A stretch of 64,000 nt of DNA from Branchiostoma floridae (lineage: Eukaryota; Chordata; Leptocardii; Amphioxiformes; Branchiostomatidae). Positions within the stretch are counted from its first letter, which is position 1, and each line of letters starts with the position of its first letter. The stretch lies in NCBI RefSeq assembly GCF_000003815.2, contig NC_049985.1, positions 5,478,692 to 5,542,691 of the forward strand, written 5' to 3'. The notes below the pieces were generated by a model that was not told the origin of the DNA, searched no databases, and worked only from the letters and a program-made list of their open reading frames with translations. The position numbers were made by a program, and so were the translations under genes. Below are positions 43,501 to 55,408 of this stretch, one piece after another.

Positions 43501-45410
43501 CGGTTTAGCTAGATACAGTATACAGATATATCTAGATACACACTGTCATCTCCGTCGGAGAGAAAATGACTTACCTGTGTTGACCATGCGGCGGGTCCGA
43601 AGATCGCAGAGACCGAATGTACCATCATCATGACTGTCAGATATTCATTACTCTCCAACCTTAGAAGAAAATAGAACATTGGGAACGACTTGTGACCAAC
43701 AGTTTGATTCGTATGGAGAAGTCATGATTAATTCACTACTTCTGCAAGAAGATCTGAACCCCGTCATATAAACAAATGAACCTTATATAACAGTTATACA
43801 TGTAGCTTCTAGTGTTCTCAGTTGAGGTCAAGCTTTGCCAATAACAAAAAAACCCACCCCTTATCACCTGGGTGATACTTGTAACTGGCCGGAAGGAATG
43901 TGCCTATGTTATTAGAGACAATAATGTTTACATCATGTAATGATATAAATGTGTAACATCATGATACTTACAATTCATAGCGAAGCACATCAAAGAAACT
44001 GTTTTTCCAGAACACGGCGAAATCTAGACAGAAGCAGAGCAGATGCCAGTAAAACATCAACTCCGGAGATGTCCCGAGTTGCATCGCGACAGCAAATGAC
44101 GTTACACCAATCCCTGTAAAAAATAAGGAAGCTGCAATGTACTAGTTTTATGACTAAGGCCTATCTGGAAAGATAAGACGTTACACCAATTCCTGTAAGA
44201 AATAAGGAAGCCGCAATGTAGTAGTTTCATGACAAAGGCCTATCTGGAAAGATAAAAATATCAAGCTCAGCACCAACATCAGACGTATCTGCTCCCTGCA
44301 TGGCCCCTGTATCTTAATACCATCCTAGATCTTCGAGACTTCAAATTTGGCGATGACAAACTTGAACACAAGAAAAGACTTGGATAATGCCAAATCCGTC
44401 ACTAGAATCCAAACCAACCTCATTCACTGCAAAATATTTCGGGTGATTATCATTTCGCTTTTAATCCAATTATGGAATCATTATGTTATGTTATGTATAC
44501 TCCCGTTGTATACCACTGTCTTTCTTTGATTGCAATTATTAACCTTCGGACATGGGTTGGGAAGAAAATTATAAATCATTATCTAAAAAAAACCTAAAGC
44601 GGTGATGTCGCAAGCACTGTCCACGATCGCTCCGACGGGCGATCCGCTGCCGGTACGTCTGGCCTGGAGACCGTCCATGTTGTCTAGGGTCTGGATTGTG
44701 AACAAACCAGCGATGCAAATGGTGTAAAACCACCATGGCATCTGCAAAAAGAAACAACATATAACGAAGAGCTGTTGTCATACCAATTTTGTTTGATAAA
44801 AATATGGGCAGATACGGTTCCTACATAGGTACCTCTACAAGATAAATTCCGCAGCCTTGAAATGTAACGACAGAACAGACGATCGTATCCCACGATATAT
44901 TAGTAGTGGTTGTGGCTCACCTCCTCTGTCGCTGTGGGGCAGTAGAGAAACAGCGGGAATGTGGCGACGACAAGTGCGGCCAATCCCAGGAAGCTGATGA
45001 CATTCGGTGCTACCCACAGGGGGATCTGCTTCAGAAGATAGCTAGAGAAGTCCTTTGGAAAAATAATTGTAGATGAATTAATTAGAAAAGCAAAATATAT
45101 TCATGGCTTTATCTGAGCAAGCGCAGGAAGGTGCACTGTGGCTATTGTTTCAGAGGTGAAAACCCTTAAGTTAGAAACAGTTTGCGTCTAGACTATATAC
45201 TTAATGCAAGAAATATCTAGATGTGTTTTGGTTATGTCACTGTCACTGAACTGTGTCATGTACAGACAGCAGTTAAAACGACAAACATACTTTAGTCATC
45301 TGAAAGGAAGAACAGACCTGCAGGACAGGATCAAGCAGTGACTTCCCTTCAGACTTGAACTTGTACTCCTTCAGTCTCTTCAGCTGTACCTCGGTCAGTA
45401 CTGGCTTCAT
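40557..45410 (-). CDS. choline/ethanolaminephosphotransferase family protein, copy 1
   Basis: An integral membrane CDP-alcohol phosphotransferase. The family transfers phosphocholine or phosphoethanolamine from its CDP form to diacylglycerol in the ER or Golgi, the last Kennedy pathway step. Nine exons on the minus strand join in frame: 45318-45410, 44921-45052, 44594-44741, 43972-44113, 43575-43659, 42656-42784, 41799-41957, 40846-40971 and 40557-40658, giving 371 aa (human CEPT1 is about 416). It starts MKPVLTEVQLKRLKEYKF. The catalytic motif DG-x2-AR-x8-G-x3-D-x3-D is intact in exon 3, from DGLQARRTGSGSP to VDSACD. Several hydrophobic helices follow, then TKSEMPLVDTSLLGPA and a short CFKVKEKY tail. 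There is no Sec-type C-terminus as in SELENOI. Choline versus ethanolamine preference cannot be read. A non-coding first exon probably ends at 46086 (donor GTAAGTAAG), joining an acceptor before 45428. Confidence 0.93.
41549..41728. mobile_element. MITE (family C, copy 1)
   Basis: GGGTAATATGCCAAAGGTAA and AGGCCCC near the left end are mirrored by GGGGCCTTCACCTTTGACAT and GCACATGCGTAC near the right. The same element occupies the corresponding intron of the neighbouring gene copy (48777-48957), and a related one is at 59184-59434. Confidence 0.7.
42362..42562. repeat. interspersed repeat with TTGCTTGAGTAACTGC end, copy 2
   Basis: It contains AGTGTCACTGACGAAAACTG, TTGAAACGTCTGACCGTTTC and CCTGGATGTCTAACCTTCAT, the best-preserved version in the window. 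Another copy lies at 43205-43312. Both are in introns of phosphotransferase copy 1. Confidence 0.6.
42862..42917. repeat. TCAC-type microsatellite
   Basis: Short CTCACTCACTCAATCACTCA-type repeat in intron 5 of phosphotransferase copy 1. The matching intron of copy 2 has the same repeat at 49747-49800, so the seed predates the gene duplication. Confidence 0.8.
43375..43515 (+). repeat. interspersed repeat (TTGCAGCTAGATGTGCAAA family), copy 2
   Basis: It matches 10188-10325 in order, ending with GCCGAAGGGCGGTTATACCG. It lies in intron 5 of phosphotransferase copy 1. Confidence 0.6.
44098..44255. repeat. 79-bp tandem duplication that copies a splice acceptor
   Basis: 44098-44176 and 44177-44255 are direct repeats with a few substitutions. 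The unit spans the first bases of exon 4 of phosphotransferase copy 1, its acceptor and upstream intron. A decoy acceptor with the start of the exon therefore sits 79 bp upstream of the real one. Copy 2 has only one unit at the corresponding place (near 50531-50614). Confidence 0.88.
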
Positions 45411-45428
45411 GTTGGTGACCAGTTTAAA

Positions 45429-47642
45429 CTATGAAAGGAGGGGAAGCAAGAGTCCGTAGGGCACAAACCTCCAAGAAGTAATTATGGTATTCGTGGTGTG
45501 GGCTAAGGTGCTTGACGCTCTCTTTACCGGGAATAACGATTTCTTTAAACCCTGTTTCCTTTCATGTCCGGGTCCAATGTAGCGGTCTAACCACTGCTTA
45601 GAGAGGATTAAAATAACTCTATGCTTTGTACTGTACACAGGTGACCAACAGCTGTTTTAATGGCTTGAACACACTATCTTCAAGAAGAGGGTGTCGTTCT
45701 ATAATTGTGCATCACATTGATAATGCCGCTGCGGTGCCCAAAATCGGTGCCCATAACTACCGACACGCCCAAATACAAACAAATCCACCAAAAAAGATCT
45801 TGTTATGTCGCTGTGAACACACAGACCCCGACAATATACGATTTCAAATACGCGATTTCACAAAAGTTATCTACAAAGGAAGCTTATCTCGGAATCTGCT
45901 CTGACAAGGTACATGTTACACTACTGATGTGGTATTTATTCACACTCGCGCTAACAATTCAATACAAATGCAAACGCTATTATATATCTGCATGGATAGA
46001 GAAACCAGTAAAGAGGGACTTAAAGAAATGGAATGAAGTTACAGTTCTACCGACCGGGAGACTATCTAAGTTACTGCTTACTTACCTTATCAGTGTCTGT
46101 CGTGCGTGGTTCACTGTTGGAACATTCAGAGTAACCTATAAAAGGGTAAACTCAACTTTCCGGAGTTCTTTTCACCAACTCAAAGCCTGGGTGTCAGCAG
46201 TTTTATCTGTTACGATATCACGGTTTGCTTGAACGGGTCACCTTACGGCGTGACGTCGACCACGCTTTATTCTGTACCTGTTACACAAACAATGATGCCA
46301 GCTTGGCATGCGCAGTATCTGTTACAGGGTGGGCTTTGGTCCGAAACAACGTTCCCACAACGAGACATATAACCCAAAAGAGTCAACTGTTACCCACAAA
46401 TACACCCACCTGCCCAAAATCTCGACTGTGGACTGCCATGTAATTTTGTGCAATAATTATATCAATTAATACTTATAGATATTGTTAATTAGTCCGAAGA
46501 ATGAATGGAGAGGTTGTCTTGATGTTGGCAAGATGTTTGTAAATTCGTATTCTCCATGTAGATCTGCCAGTGGGAAAACGGTATGCATGTGTCAATACAT
46601 TATCCATTAGCCACTGGAGACTAACGGATAACGTTCTGTCCGTGGCTACTGCCTTTGCCACCGGGAGATTTGCCTCGAGATTAGATGGTTTGTGGCTATC
46701 GTACCATGTCCGTGAGAGTGTCAAAGGTCAAATTTCACACGCTCAATATGAATTCAATTGAGCAATCTGGAATTCATATTTAAGCTTTATTATCATTCAT
46801 ATTAATCTTTCTATTTGAACAGTCAATGAGGGGCATTTATAAGACGTCATTCAAGTATCACTAACAGTTAATTATCACCACCTACAGTCATAATCATAAA
46901 AACGCCTAACATGATCATCGACAATCGACTCGATCTACAGACATGATGATATTTATCATAGGACCATCTAGTGTGTATAAAACATTTCGTCACTTTCATT
47001 GACAAGTGCTAAGATAGCCCAGTACAATTCGCCAAGACTGTTGAATGATGAAAAAATAACATATTTTGACCATAACGTAATCGACTACTCAAAACAATCG
47101 CAAACTCCTACATTTGAATGCCTGCGAAAACGGAAAATTTGATGTTCTGTGTGAACTTGTGATGTATCTTTTTTTATCTATCATCCTCTTGTCTACCTTG
47201 TCCCCCCAACGACCAGGAGGTCAAGGGACTAGGTAGGTAGATCTTACTTGTAAATAAAACAATTTATGATCATATGGTTTGTTTTGTTAATACACTTAAA
47301 CCAACTTATGACTAAATCAAGTATCAGTAAGACTTAGTTGTCATCACCTCACCTCATGTTATTCCAAAAGTAATTACATTATCAGAAATTCATTCTGTGA
47401 GAAATTGTTTAGACGGACACTTACCTATACATTTAGCAAAATAAGATAACATGTCAGATATACAAGCGATTCTCTATATTCATTTGTTTTATATTTGATA
47501 CTTCAGAGGTTATCAGAATTTCTGGTGGTGATGTTATCAATCTCTTACTAATAGTGTATATTAGTATCAACTGCCTTTATGTACTATATGTAATATTGCT
47601 TAGAAATTACAGGGATATAACTGTAAACGTTGCTTCAGAAAT
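45429..47642 (-). other. 5' region of phosphotransferase copy 1 and intergenic DNA
   Basis: A likely non-coding first exon of copy 1 ends at 46086. Plus-strand open frames at 45626-46443 have no recognisable family. From about 47030 to 47640 the sequence resembles 38900-40560 (for example TGAAAAATAACATGTTTTGA and TCTCTATATTCATTTGTTTT-type segments), so the duplicated segment includes downstream flanking DNA. Confidence 0.5.
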
Positions 47643-50600
47643 TTAAGATTTCTCTTTAACTTTGAAGCAACTGATGTTGAGGTAGTCGCAGCTTTCCTGT
47701 AGAACCAACGTGCTGTACACCACCAGGTCCAAGGTCACCAACAGCTGTGTGTCACATAGAATAAAACAGGAGTTTAGTAGAGAAATGGCCCGACTCTCCC
47801 TCGGTAAGGGACCTGACGATATTTACAGGGCAGGTGCATAGGTGGGGGGGGGGGGGGGTAGCATTAAACATTTTTTGGGGCCGCGGCGGCGGGCCCCAAA
47901 AATTTTTTGGGGGGCGGGATGGGGTCCCATTGAAAAATTTGTACCAAAAAATTGCCCAAATATTGTACTCATCATTCAGGTAGAGTGGTCAATAACAGGT
48001 AACACTAGCACAATCCTTCATCATAGACCTCTGTATAAATACATGCTCACTGAATTTCCCGCTGAATTGGACATGCCATTATGTAAAAAATCAAACTGAC
48101 CATAGCGAGACACAAAACGAAGTATTCGCTGACGTAGTCACCAAGAAACGAGGACAGGAACAACATGGCGGGACCAAGCATGGAGGTGTCGACCAGAGGC
48201 ATTTCCGACTTTGTTGCGTCTGCTACCTGTGTACAGATACAAGACGAAAGACAATTTAAAGAATAGAAAACAATTTCGGGGGTGTTACATTCCCAGGAAA
48301 GTTAATCGTACTTAGAACCATGCTTTAATAAGTATTTCAAGCATGAGTAGCGTTACTGTATGATTATGATTACTGAAGTCCTAAAGTTAACGGATGACAG
48401 ACAGAAACCTACACGCGGAGCATTGTTTTTCAAAATATTATCAACAAAACTGATGATGGTTGATAATACCTTTCCAGGCTGGGCAACAAATGATGAGTGA
48501 ACGAAAAAAAAGAGATCTGCATTTGCTCTATCTGCCCTGTGCAGCTTGCTGGCCAATAGAGATATCTCCCGCTTTGGTACAACATAGGCCATCATGAAAT
48601 TCTAATGGTGAAACAATCATATTCAAAAGAATCATCCTAAATGACATTGGTTTCACACCATCCTATTGATGAACATTAAAATAGGAATAACCGACAATAA
48701 ATCCTTCAAGTGGTAAATATGCTAATTCACAGAAATTATGTATCCAAAGAGTAATAAGGAGGTTCGGGATTCTAGGTACGCATGTGCTACGAAATATATT
48801 GTGGGTAATATGTCAAAGGTAAAGGCCCCTAACGTGTACACAATACTTGTCTGGACTTGTCTTTTTTTGCGGAACACCGTCCAAACGAATTTTGGTTATT
48901 TCTCAGGGCCTTCACCTTTGACATTAACCACAATGCATCTTGCTGCACATGCGTACTCAATGACCAATCTCTTTATTCCACTGGAAACGACAGAAGTATA
49001 AAAATGGCCATACCCTCAGTACGATGGTAACCTTCGCATGCGCCAGTCCAAGCATGAGATAGTACAAGGTAGGGTAGTTCTGGACAATCTGTTGGGAAGA
49101 CGCTCCCTTGGTGAGGAAGGCGAGGATGAGGTGAATCAGGAGAGGACAAGCCGTACGCATCGGACTGGAGCCCTGTAGAGATATCATTCAGTAAGCTTTA
49201 GAACAACATTTGGCATTTTGCTTACGTTTAGCTTGTGTAAGGTCACATGCTTTAATCAATCTGGTCATTCTTCCAAAGGTTTGGTATCTGGTTGAAGATT
49301 TAGTATCATTTCTTTGTGTTGGTAGAGAATATTTCTTCAGAAGAGGTTTACATTTTCATGGCTTCAAATGACAGACAAATGCTCAAAGTCAATTACATTG
49401 AGTTGCCTTCTTTCAAAATATGGGAATAAAAAATATTGGCCTGGGTGACATGAAAAGTTAAAATTGCCCATGATGTCTATAATCCAAAATTAAAAGATCA
49501 AATCATCATTTCTACTACCGTGATTTAAGCAAACAAAATGTGACATACACGAAGTCCAGCATTACTGCCTTTGTCCCGCTGCTTTAAGATGACTACCATC
49601 GCTCCAAAGATGTTGAAGAGATTCGCCACCAAAATTAGGGCTACAGTGATAACTCGAGCTTCCAGTTCAGTATGGAACACCTAAAACATAATGCACAAAA
49701 ATATTGCATTTTGCCAATGGTCACTATCACTATCACTATAGGCTCTGAATGTCTCACTCTCACTCACTCACTCACTCACTCACTCATTTATTCACTCAAG
49801 CAATCAATCTATCATTCATGCACACACACTCCCGCAAGCTCCAACCTTCATTCACTCTCACACATAACTCGACTTCTGATTATACATGTATGGCTTCTGA
49901 TGAAACACGTCTACCTATTCTGCCATTGTGTTTTTTTAGAGTTACAACTGAAGCTAAAATCTCCGTCGAAGAATAAATGACTCCTTACCTGTGTTGACCA
50001 TGCGGCAGGTCCGAAGATCGCAGAGACCGAGTGTATCATCATCGCAACTGCCAGATATTCATTAACCTCAAACCTTAGAAACAAGAACCAAAAATGATAC
50101 CAACAGAGTACACTGAGTTTATTTTAATGATTTGTATGAAGAAATCATGATTTATTCACAACCATTCTGCAAGAAGATCAAAGAATGGCAAAATGAATGT
50201 CTCCTGTAGTCTAATCCTCAAACGTGCAATATTGTGCACATAATGAGCGAACGAATCTTATATGTAACTAGCTTCCATCGTTGTCAATTGAGGTCAGACT
50301 TTACAAACAACAAAACCCCACCCTAACCTGGGACCTGCATTGATAACTGGCCTAAAGCAATGTGCCCATGCTAAAAAATGATCATGTTAAGTACGTGGTA
50401 CTTACAGTTCATAGTAAAGCACATCAAAGAAACCGTTTTTCCAGTACATGGCGAAATCTATACAGAAGCAGAGCAGATGGCAGTAAAACATCAACTCTGG
50501 AGATGTCCCGAGTTGCATCGCGATGGCAACTGACGTTACAACAATCCCTGTAAGAAACAAAGGAAGTCGCAATGTAGTACGTACTTTCAAGAATAAGGAC

Positions 50601-52331
50601 CATCTGGAAAGATAAGAATATCAAGCTCAGCTGCAATATCAGACTGATGCACTCCCTGGTCACCTCCGTATTCCTGTGCGCTTGTGAGTCCTGCACTGTG
50701 ATAGAAAAACTCGAGAAAAGAATGTAGACCACAGAGATGGAATGCTTCCAACGGATTCTTACAGACCGCGAAACAGTATCTCAAGTGCTGAAGTACGGAA
50801 TAGAGTCAAGCAAAGCATAGGTACGAGCGAAGATCTCCTAACCACAATAAAGAAAAGACTGAAACTGAAGTGATACGGATACATGCATATGTCATGTACA
50901 AAGGGACTAACCAAAACTATCATGCATGGAACCGTCCAGGGAGGAAGAAAGAGCACAAACCAAAGGCGGTGACATCGCAAGCACTGTCCACGACAGCTCC
51001 GATGGGCGATCCACTGCCGACACGCCTGGCTTGGAGACCGTCCATGTTGTCTAGTGTCTGGATTGTGAACAAGCCAGCGATGCAAGTGGTGTAAAACCAC
51101 CATGGTACCTAAGAAACACAAACAAAATGAACACGAAGAAAGTGTGTATGTGTGTAAGTGTGCTTGGTGTGTTTGTTTTTTAGAAGATGAGCAGGCACCA
51201 GAAGATGCTAGGGTAAAATGGAAAGCCGTCCCGCCTGATGTCAGTCAGTTATCCTATTGAGTAAGGCCAAGCTCCTTGGTAAGGCTTAGGTCACATTTCC
51301 AAATCGGGGCCCGGCCGTGATGTTTTGAGAAACAAAAAATCAAAATATATACCTCGAAATATACACATATCATGACTATGTATCTTATCTTGACATTTTG
51401 TGTATTTTGATGTCTTTGACATCATTCAGCATTTTCGCTCCCGAAAGCTGCCCGGTCGGGTCCCGGTTTGGAAATGTGATCTAAGCCTAAGTGGGGATTC
51501 TCTGACTTGATAGCTCCCTTGGAACCCATATTTCACTGGTCTAAGTTTGAATTCGCCTTGTTTTTGCCACCGAATATGCTGCATCTTCCATACAGCTGAC
51601 ATTTGCATTCCAAAATTGTTCATTTTCCACAGAAGCCACTATAGGAGTCGTAAGCTCACCTCTTCAGTTACTGTAGGGCAGTACAGAAACAGCGGGAAAG
51701 TTGCGACGACAAGTGCGGCCAATCCCAGGAAGCTGATGACATTCGGTGCTACCCAAAAGGGGATCTTCTCCAGAAGATAGCCCGAAAAGTCCTTTGGAAA
51801 AAAAGTAATTGCACATAACATTAAGTCAAATGAATTAATCTGATTAGAAAAACAAAATATTTCCATATATCCTACATATTAGTAACGTTAATGAGAAATA
51901 GAAATAAAGTTATGTATGTATGACATTTGTGAAATGGTAAAATCTGTGAGTTTTGTGGTAACAGCAAAAATGTATTCACCCCAAAGCGACTTAAATAAAT
52001 GAGAAGAAAAACAATAAGTATGTTTATGGCTCCAACTATATGCATACGCAGTTAGATGCATTGTGGGTAATGTGTCAAAGGTGAAGACCCCTAGTTGTTG
52101 AAAGTTCTTCCCCGATCAGGCTTTACACGTGTCCAAATGTGCTTTGTTTATGTCACGGGCCGTCAACTGTGTCATATACACACGCACACGCAGTTAAAAC
52201 CATTGACATGCTTATCCATCTGAAAAGGAAGAACAGACCTGCAGGACAGGATCGAGGAGTGATTTCCCTTCAGAATTGAACTTGTACTCCTTCAGTCTCT
52301 TCAGCTGTGCCTCGGTCAGTACTGGCTTCAT
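47643..52331 (-). CDS. choline/ethanolaminephosphotransferase family protein, copy 2
   Basis: Tandem paralogue of the gene at 40557-45410, same strand. Nine exons at matching positions: 52239-52331, 51660-51791, 50961-51108, 50406-50547, 49989-50073, 49549-49680, 49014-49172, 48101-48226 and 47643-47744. They join in frame to 372 aa; one extra residue comes from VFHTELEAR versus VFYELEAR in exon 6. All intron phases agree with copy 1. The catalytic CDP-alcohol motif is intact (DGLQARRVGSGSP to VDSACD). Differences from copy 1 are scattered and mostly conservative, for example 2 of 53 residues in exon 7 but about 9 of 46 in exon 4. Both copies therefore appear functional, and substrate or tissue divergence is possible. 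It starts MKPVLTEAQLKRLKEYKF, with an acceptor just upstream of the ATG implying a separate 5' UTR exon. Confidence 0.93.
47842..47930. repeat. G-tract and GC-rich palindromic insertion in intron 8 of copy 2
   Basis: A run of 15 G (47844-47858) is followed by TTTTTTGGGGCCGCGG and GGGCCCCAAAAATTTTTTGG, which are partly self-complementary, and further G-runs. The matching intron of copy 1 lacks this, so it arose after the duplication. Confidence 0.7.
48777..48957. mobile_element. MITE (family C, copy 2)
   Basis: Left end TACGCATGTGC and right end GCACATGCGTA are inverted repeats; inner GTCAAAGGTAAAGGCCCC pairs with GGGCCTTCACCTTTGAC. It occupies the intron equivalent to that holding 41549-41728, so insertion preceded gene duplication. 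Confidence 0.78.
49747..49800. repeat. TCAC-type microsatellite
   Basis: CTCACTCTCACTCACTCACT-type repeat in intron 5 of copy 2, equivalent in position to 42862-42917 in copy 1. Confidence 0.8.
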
Positions 52332-52348
52332 GTTGGTCAGTTTGATCT

Positions 52349-54049
52349 ATGAAAGGTATGGAAATGTTTAAGGCTCCACTCTTGACTCCACTGAGTATAG
52401 AGCTCGAGGGTGTATTTCATCCAATGTTTAAAAAATTACAATGAACTAAGGCTAAATAGAATATTTACAATCGCACCCTCAATATATCTAATTGCAGGTA
52501 ACATAAAAGATACAAACAGTGTAAAAACAATATCTCAAGTGTCTACTCTAGTCTAAAGCTAGTAAAAGCTAACTCTAGATCCTAGGTTATTGAGTTCGAC
52601 TCCTTTTTCGAAGACAGTGGAAGACGAAAGATCCCAACCTAGCCAGCGAGAGATTGTGTAAACACATCTAGTGCAAAATATAATAAACCAAGGTACGTAT
52701 TTTTAGCCATACTGCGACAAAGATGGACTACAACGTCTTACCCCACCAATTTGTACATCACCTTGACACCGTAACGTTATTGTATTCTCCCCCAATACGC
52801 TAAACTGAGAACAAAATAAACATTCGAGCATATCGCCATTATGAAAACCAGAAGAATTCCCTGAGGGTAAGGCTTGGTCGTTACATGTTTTCTACAATAA
52901 TAGCTACGCATATTTGTGGTAACTTGCATGCTATGAAGCTTTTTAAACCCTGTTCACAGCGACAGAAGACAACCTTCATTCCTTCAACTAGAATCTACAC
53001 AGTAAACATATTCCCAAAGACAAAGTTGGTGACAAAGCTATCTTCAAGCTTGCAGCGCTGACCTACCCGTGTCACATGTGCTCTGTAGATGCTGTCTAAC
53101 CGGTTAACCTGTCTCTACACTTGACTTGACTTGAGGTTAGTTCAACCGCTGACGTGGGAAACGTATGTGCTCATTGTGCAAATAACTGGGATAATGAAAT
53201 GTAAATGCACCATATTCCATATATGAATGACTCGAATGTCCTGGCAATCGGAATGAAACTATTTTCCTCCAGAGAAGAGTGCTATTTTTTGAAAGACCAC
53301 ATCTTTATGTGCACAAAATCGACTAAATTTGTGACAATTGATCACAGATGAGCAAACTCCGCACCGGGGCCCATGTTGGCGGGCCGCTAGAAGAGTGACT
53401 CAAAGAAGGGATGGGCTGTAACTAGTTTTGTTAGATAGAAACGGCGAGTAGGCTGCATCCTGTGTTCATGGAACTCGTAATTAGCAAAACAAACATCCAG
53501 ATCGTTCCTAAATAATAATAAAAAAACGTTTTTCCACGTACGAGTCCACCACGTGCAACACACAGCCGTGTGGAGATCGAACAGCTTATCATCCAAAATG
53601 GCCGTTCGAACGTTCGAACGCGACTGTGACATCACATGAAAACGATCTATTGTAGACATTTGCTCATAAATCATGTAAATGAGGCCCTAATTGCATGATT
53701 CATTTACAGTCAGGTCTAAGAGGACCACGTGGGGACCCAGAGATTCCGGTTATTCTAGGCGCGATGTCTTATTACAGAAAGGAAAGTGACAAGGCAAGAC
53801 AAGCACGGATTTCAAAATAAGACGTCCTTTAATCATTGACAATCGTGCATACATGCAAGTACAAGATACAAGCACATGTGTAATAATGTTGAATTACATT
53901 TATTTTTTTGCAGAATAATGGTTAACTTGACTTTCAAATGACCCCAAAATGAAATTCCAATCATCATCCACTTCGGAATTATAGCGGTTTCTTATCAATT
54001 ATGCAATTGTTAATATATATATTATTAATTATATATACGCGTGGGACCT
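52349..54049. other. upstream of copy 2, no gene seen
   Basis: The 5' UTR exon and promoter of phosphotransferase copy 2 should lie here; a possible donor on the minus strand is near 52735 (GTAAGAC). An 18-bp perfect palindrome made of CGTTCGAA units is at 53603-53620. No other coding signal was recognised. Confidence 0.4.
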
Positions 54050-54345
54050 CGTTGCACGATCGTCAGCGCGTTGGTCTCAAGCCCAAGAGGTCCTGGGTTC
54101 GAATCCGCTTGTCGTGTCACCGATCTTGTGCCCTTGGGAAAGGTACTTTACACGACTTTCCTCGCTTAACTCAGGTGTGAATGAGTACCTAGCTGCGGCT
54201 AGTGGCAGTGACATGCCTTTGTGGTGGTGACAGGCCATAGGGGCATGTTCGACCGCGGGAAGGATCGCACGAAGGCCGGAGGGTGATCCGACCCGCGGGA
54301 GGGCTGGCACCGAGGGTGATGTGGAATACACCGTGTTGTATTTTA
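54050..54345 (+). repeat. tRNA-derived SINE-like repeat, copy 4, with complete tRNA-like head
   Basis: An A-box-like CGTCAGCGCGTTGG and a perfect B box GGGTTCGAATCC lie about 35 bp apart, as in an RNA polymerase III promoter. The following CACCGATCTTGTGCCCTTGG and GAGTACCTAGCT match the reverse of copies 1 and 2. Read in this orientation, it shows that the family is tRNA-derived. Confidence 0.72.
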
Positions 54346-54684
54346 TTTATGTCATACCCACCTGAGAAAACCCATGTTTTGATGCGAGATGCGCCAGAAG
54401 TTGAACAAATTTGGTGCCCTCGAACAAAAAGAGTTACAACTGTAATGTTCTCGTCCTAATCAGGTATTCGAATCTTCGACGGCGCCGCACTCGTCCCGCT
54501 CGAAATAGTTCGATTTATTCGAATGGAGCCCGTGTGATACAACTTAGAGCCCGTCTGATACGGAAGTTATCACCCGGTCCGGAACACCCGTATCGAACGT
54601 TTTCGCGTCAGAGGTATGACATAAATGCTTATATACAGCCTTCTACTCATAAACATAAGCAAAAAACAAGAGCAGTAAACAGCG

Positions 54685-54762
54685 TACATACATAAATAAA
54701 TACATAAATAATTACATAAATAAATGCATAAATAATTACATAAATAAATACATAGATAAACA
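54685..54762. repeat. CATAAATAAATA microsatellite
   Basis: Repeats of ACATAAATAAATACATAAAT type over about 78 bp. Non-coding. Confidence 0.85.
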
Positions 54763-55311
54763 CAAAATGGATAACAGAAAGATATCATCTCTTACATTAT
54801 TAACTATCGGATACTATCCTATCTACTCACCATTAGCAATATCGTCTACTTATTATCAACTTATATCTACTTAACTATATTCTATCTCATCGTTCTAGGG
54901 TTTTGCAGTGGCCGCTTCATCGCGAACTTAAAACCACCGCAACATTTGCCTTCTGTTCCTTCTCGCTACTTGTATGTACTACAGTAACTGTATACATTGT
55001 TACAGTATTATAATAAAATTTTGACAAAGACACAAATGCTTTGAGTACGCTTTCATTCATTTACGACATACTGCATCATAACATCATAGATATGAAGACG
55101 ATATCATGACAGATATGTAGTACTGTACTACGAATTGAGAGTTAGATCAGTGATCATCACAGGTGACAACGCCAGCACTATCAAAGTCAAAGTCAAGAGT
55201 GGACTGTTCAGTCCGTTGGTAGCACCCTTGCTAAGTGACCAGTAAGTGGTTTCCGACAGGCGGGTTTGTAGAGGCGCCGGGTTTTCATATCAGTTTGTGA
55301 CTAGAGTACAG

Positions 55312-55408
55312 TACTGTAAATGCGTTTTAAGTTCGCAGGATCTCGCTACACTTCATTTTCCCGCTACCGCGAAATTAATTCCCCGCGAGCTTAAATGCAT
55401 TTATAGTA
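55312..55408. mobile_element. MITE with TACTGTAAATGC ends (family B, copy 2)
   Basis: TACTGTAAATGC at the left is matched by GCATTTATAGTA at the right with one mismatch. Internal CCGCTACCGCGAAATTAATT matches the 39109-39320 element. A short related segment (CGCGAACTTAAAACCACCGC) lies at 54921-54940. Confidence 0.82.

Noticed and set aside
45705-46232. Plus-strand open frame of 175 codons upstream of phosphotransferase copy 1
   Set aside because: No recognisable family, no splice partners, and it overlaps the likely promoter and first non-coding exon of the minus-strand gene.
47030-47640. Second EXOSC8 3' region or pseudogene downstream of copy 2
   Set aside because: The similarity to 38900-40560 is to intergenic DNA flanking phosphotransferase copy 1, so it is the edge of the segmental duplication; no EXOSC8 coding sequence is present.
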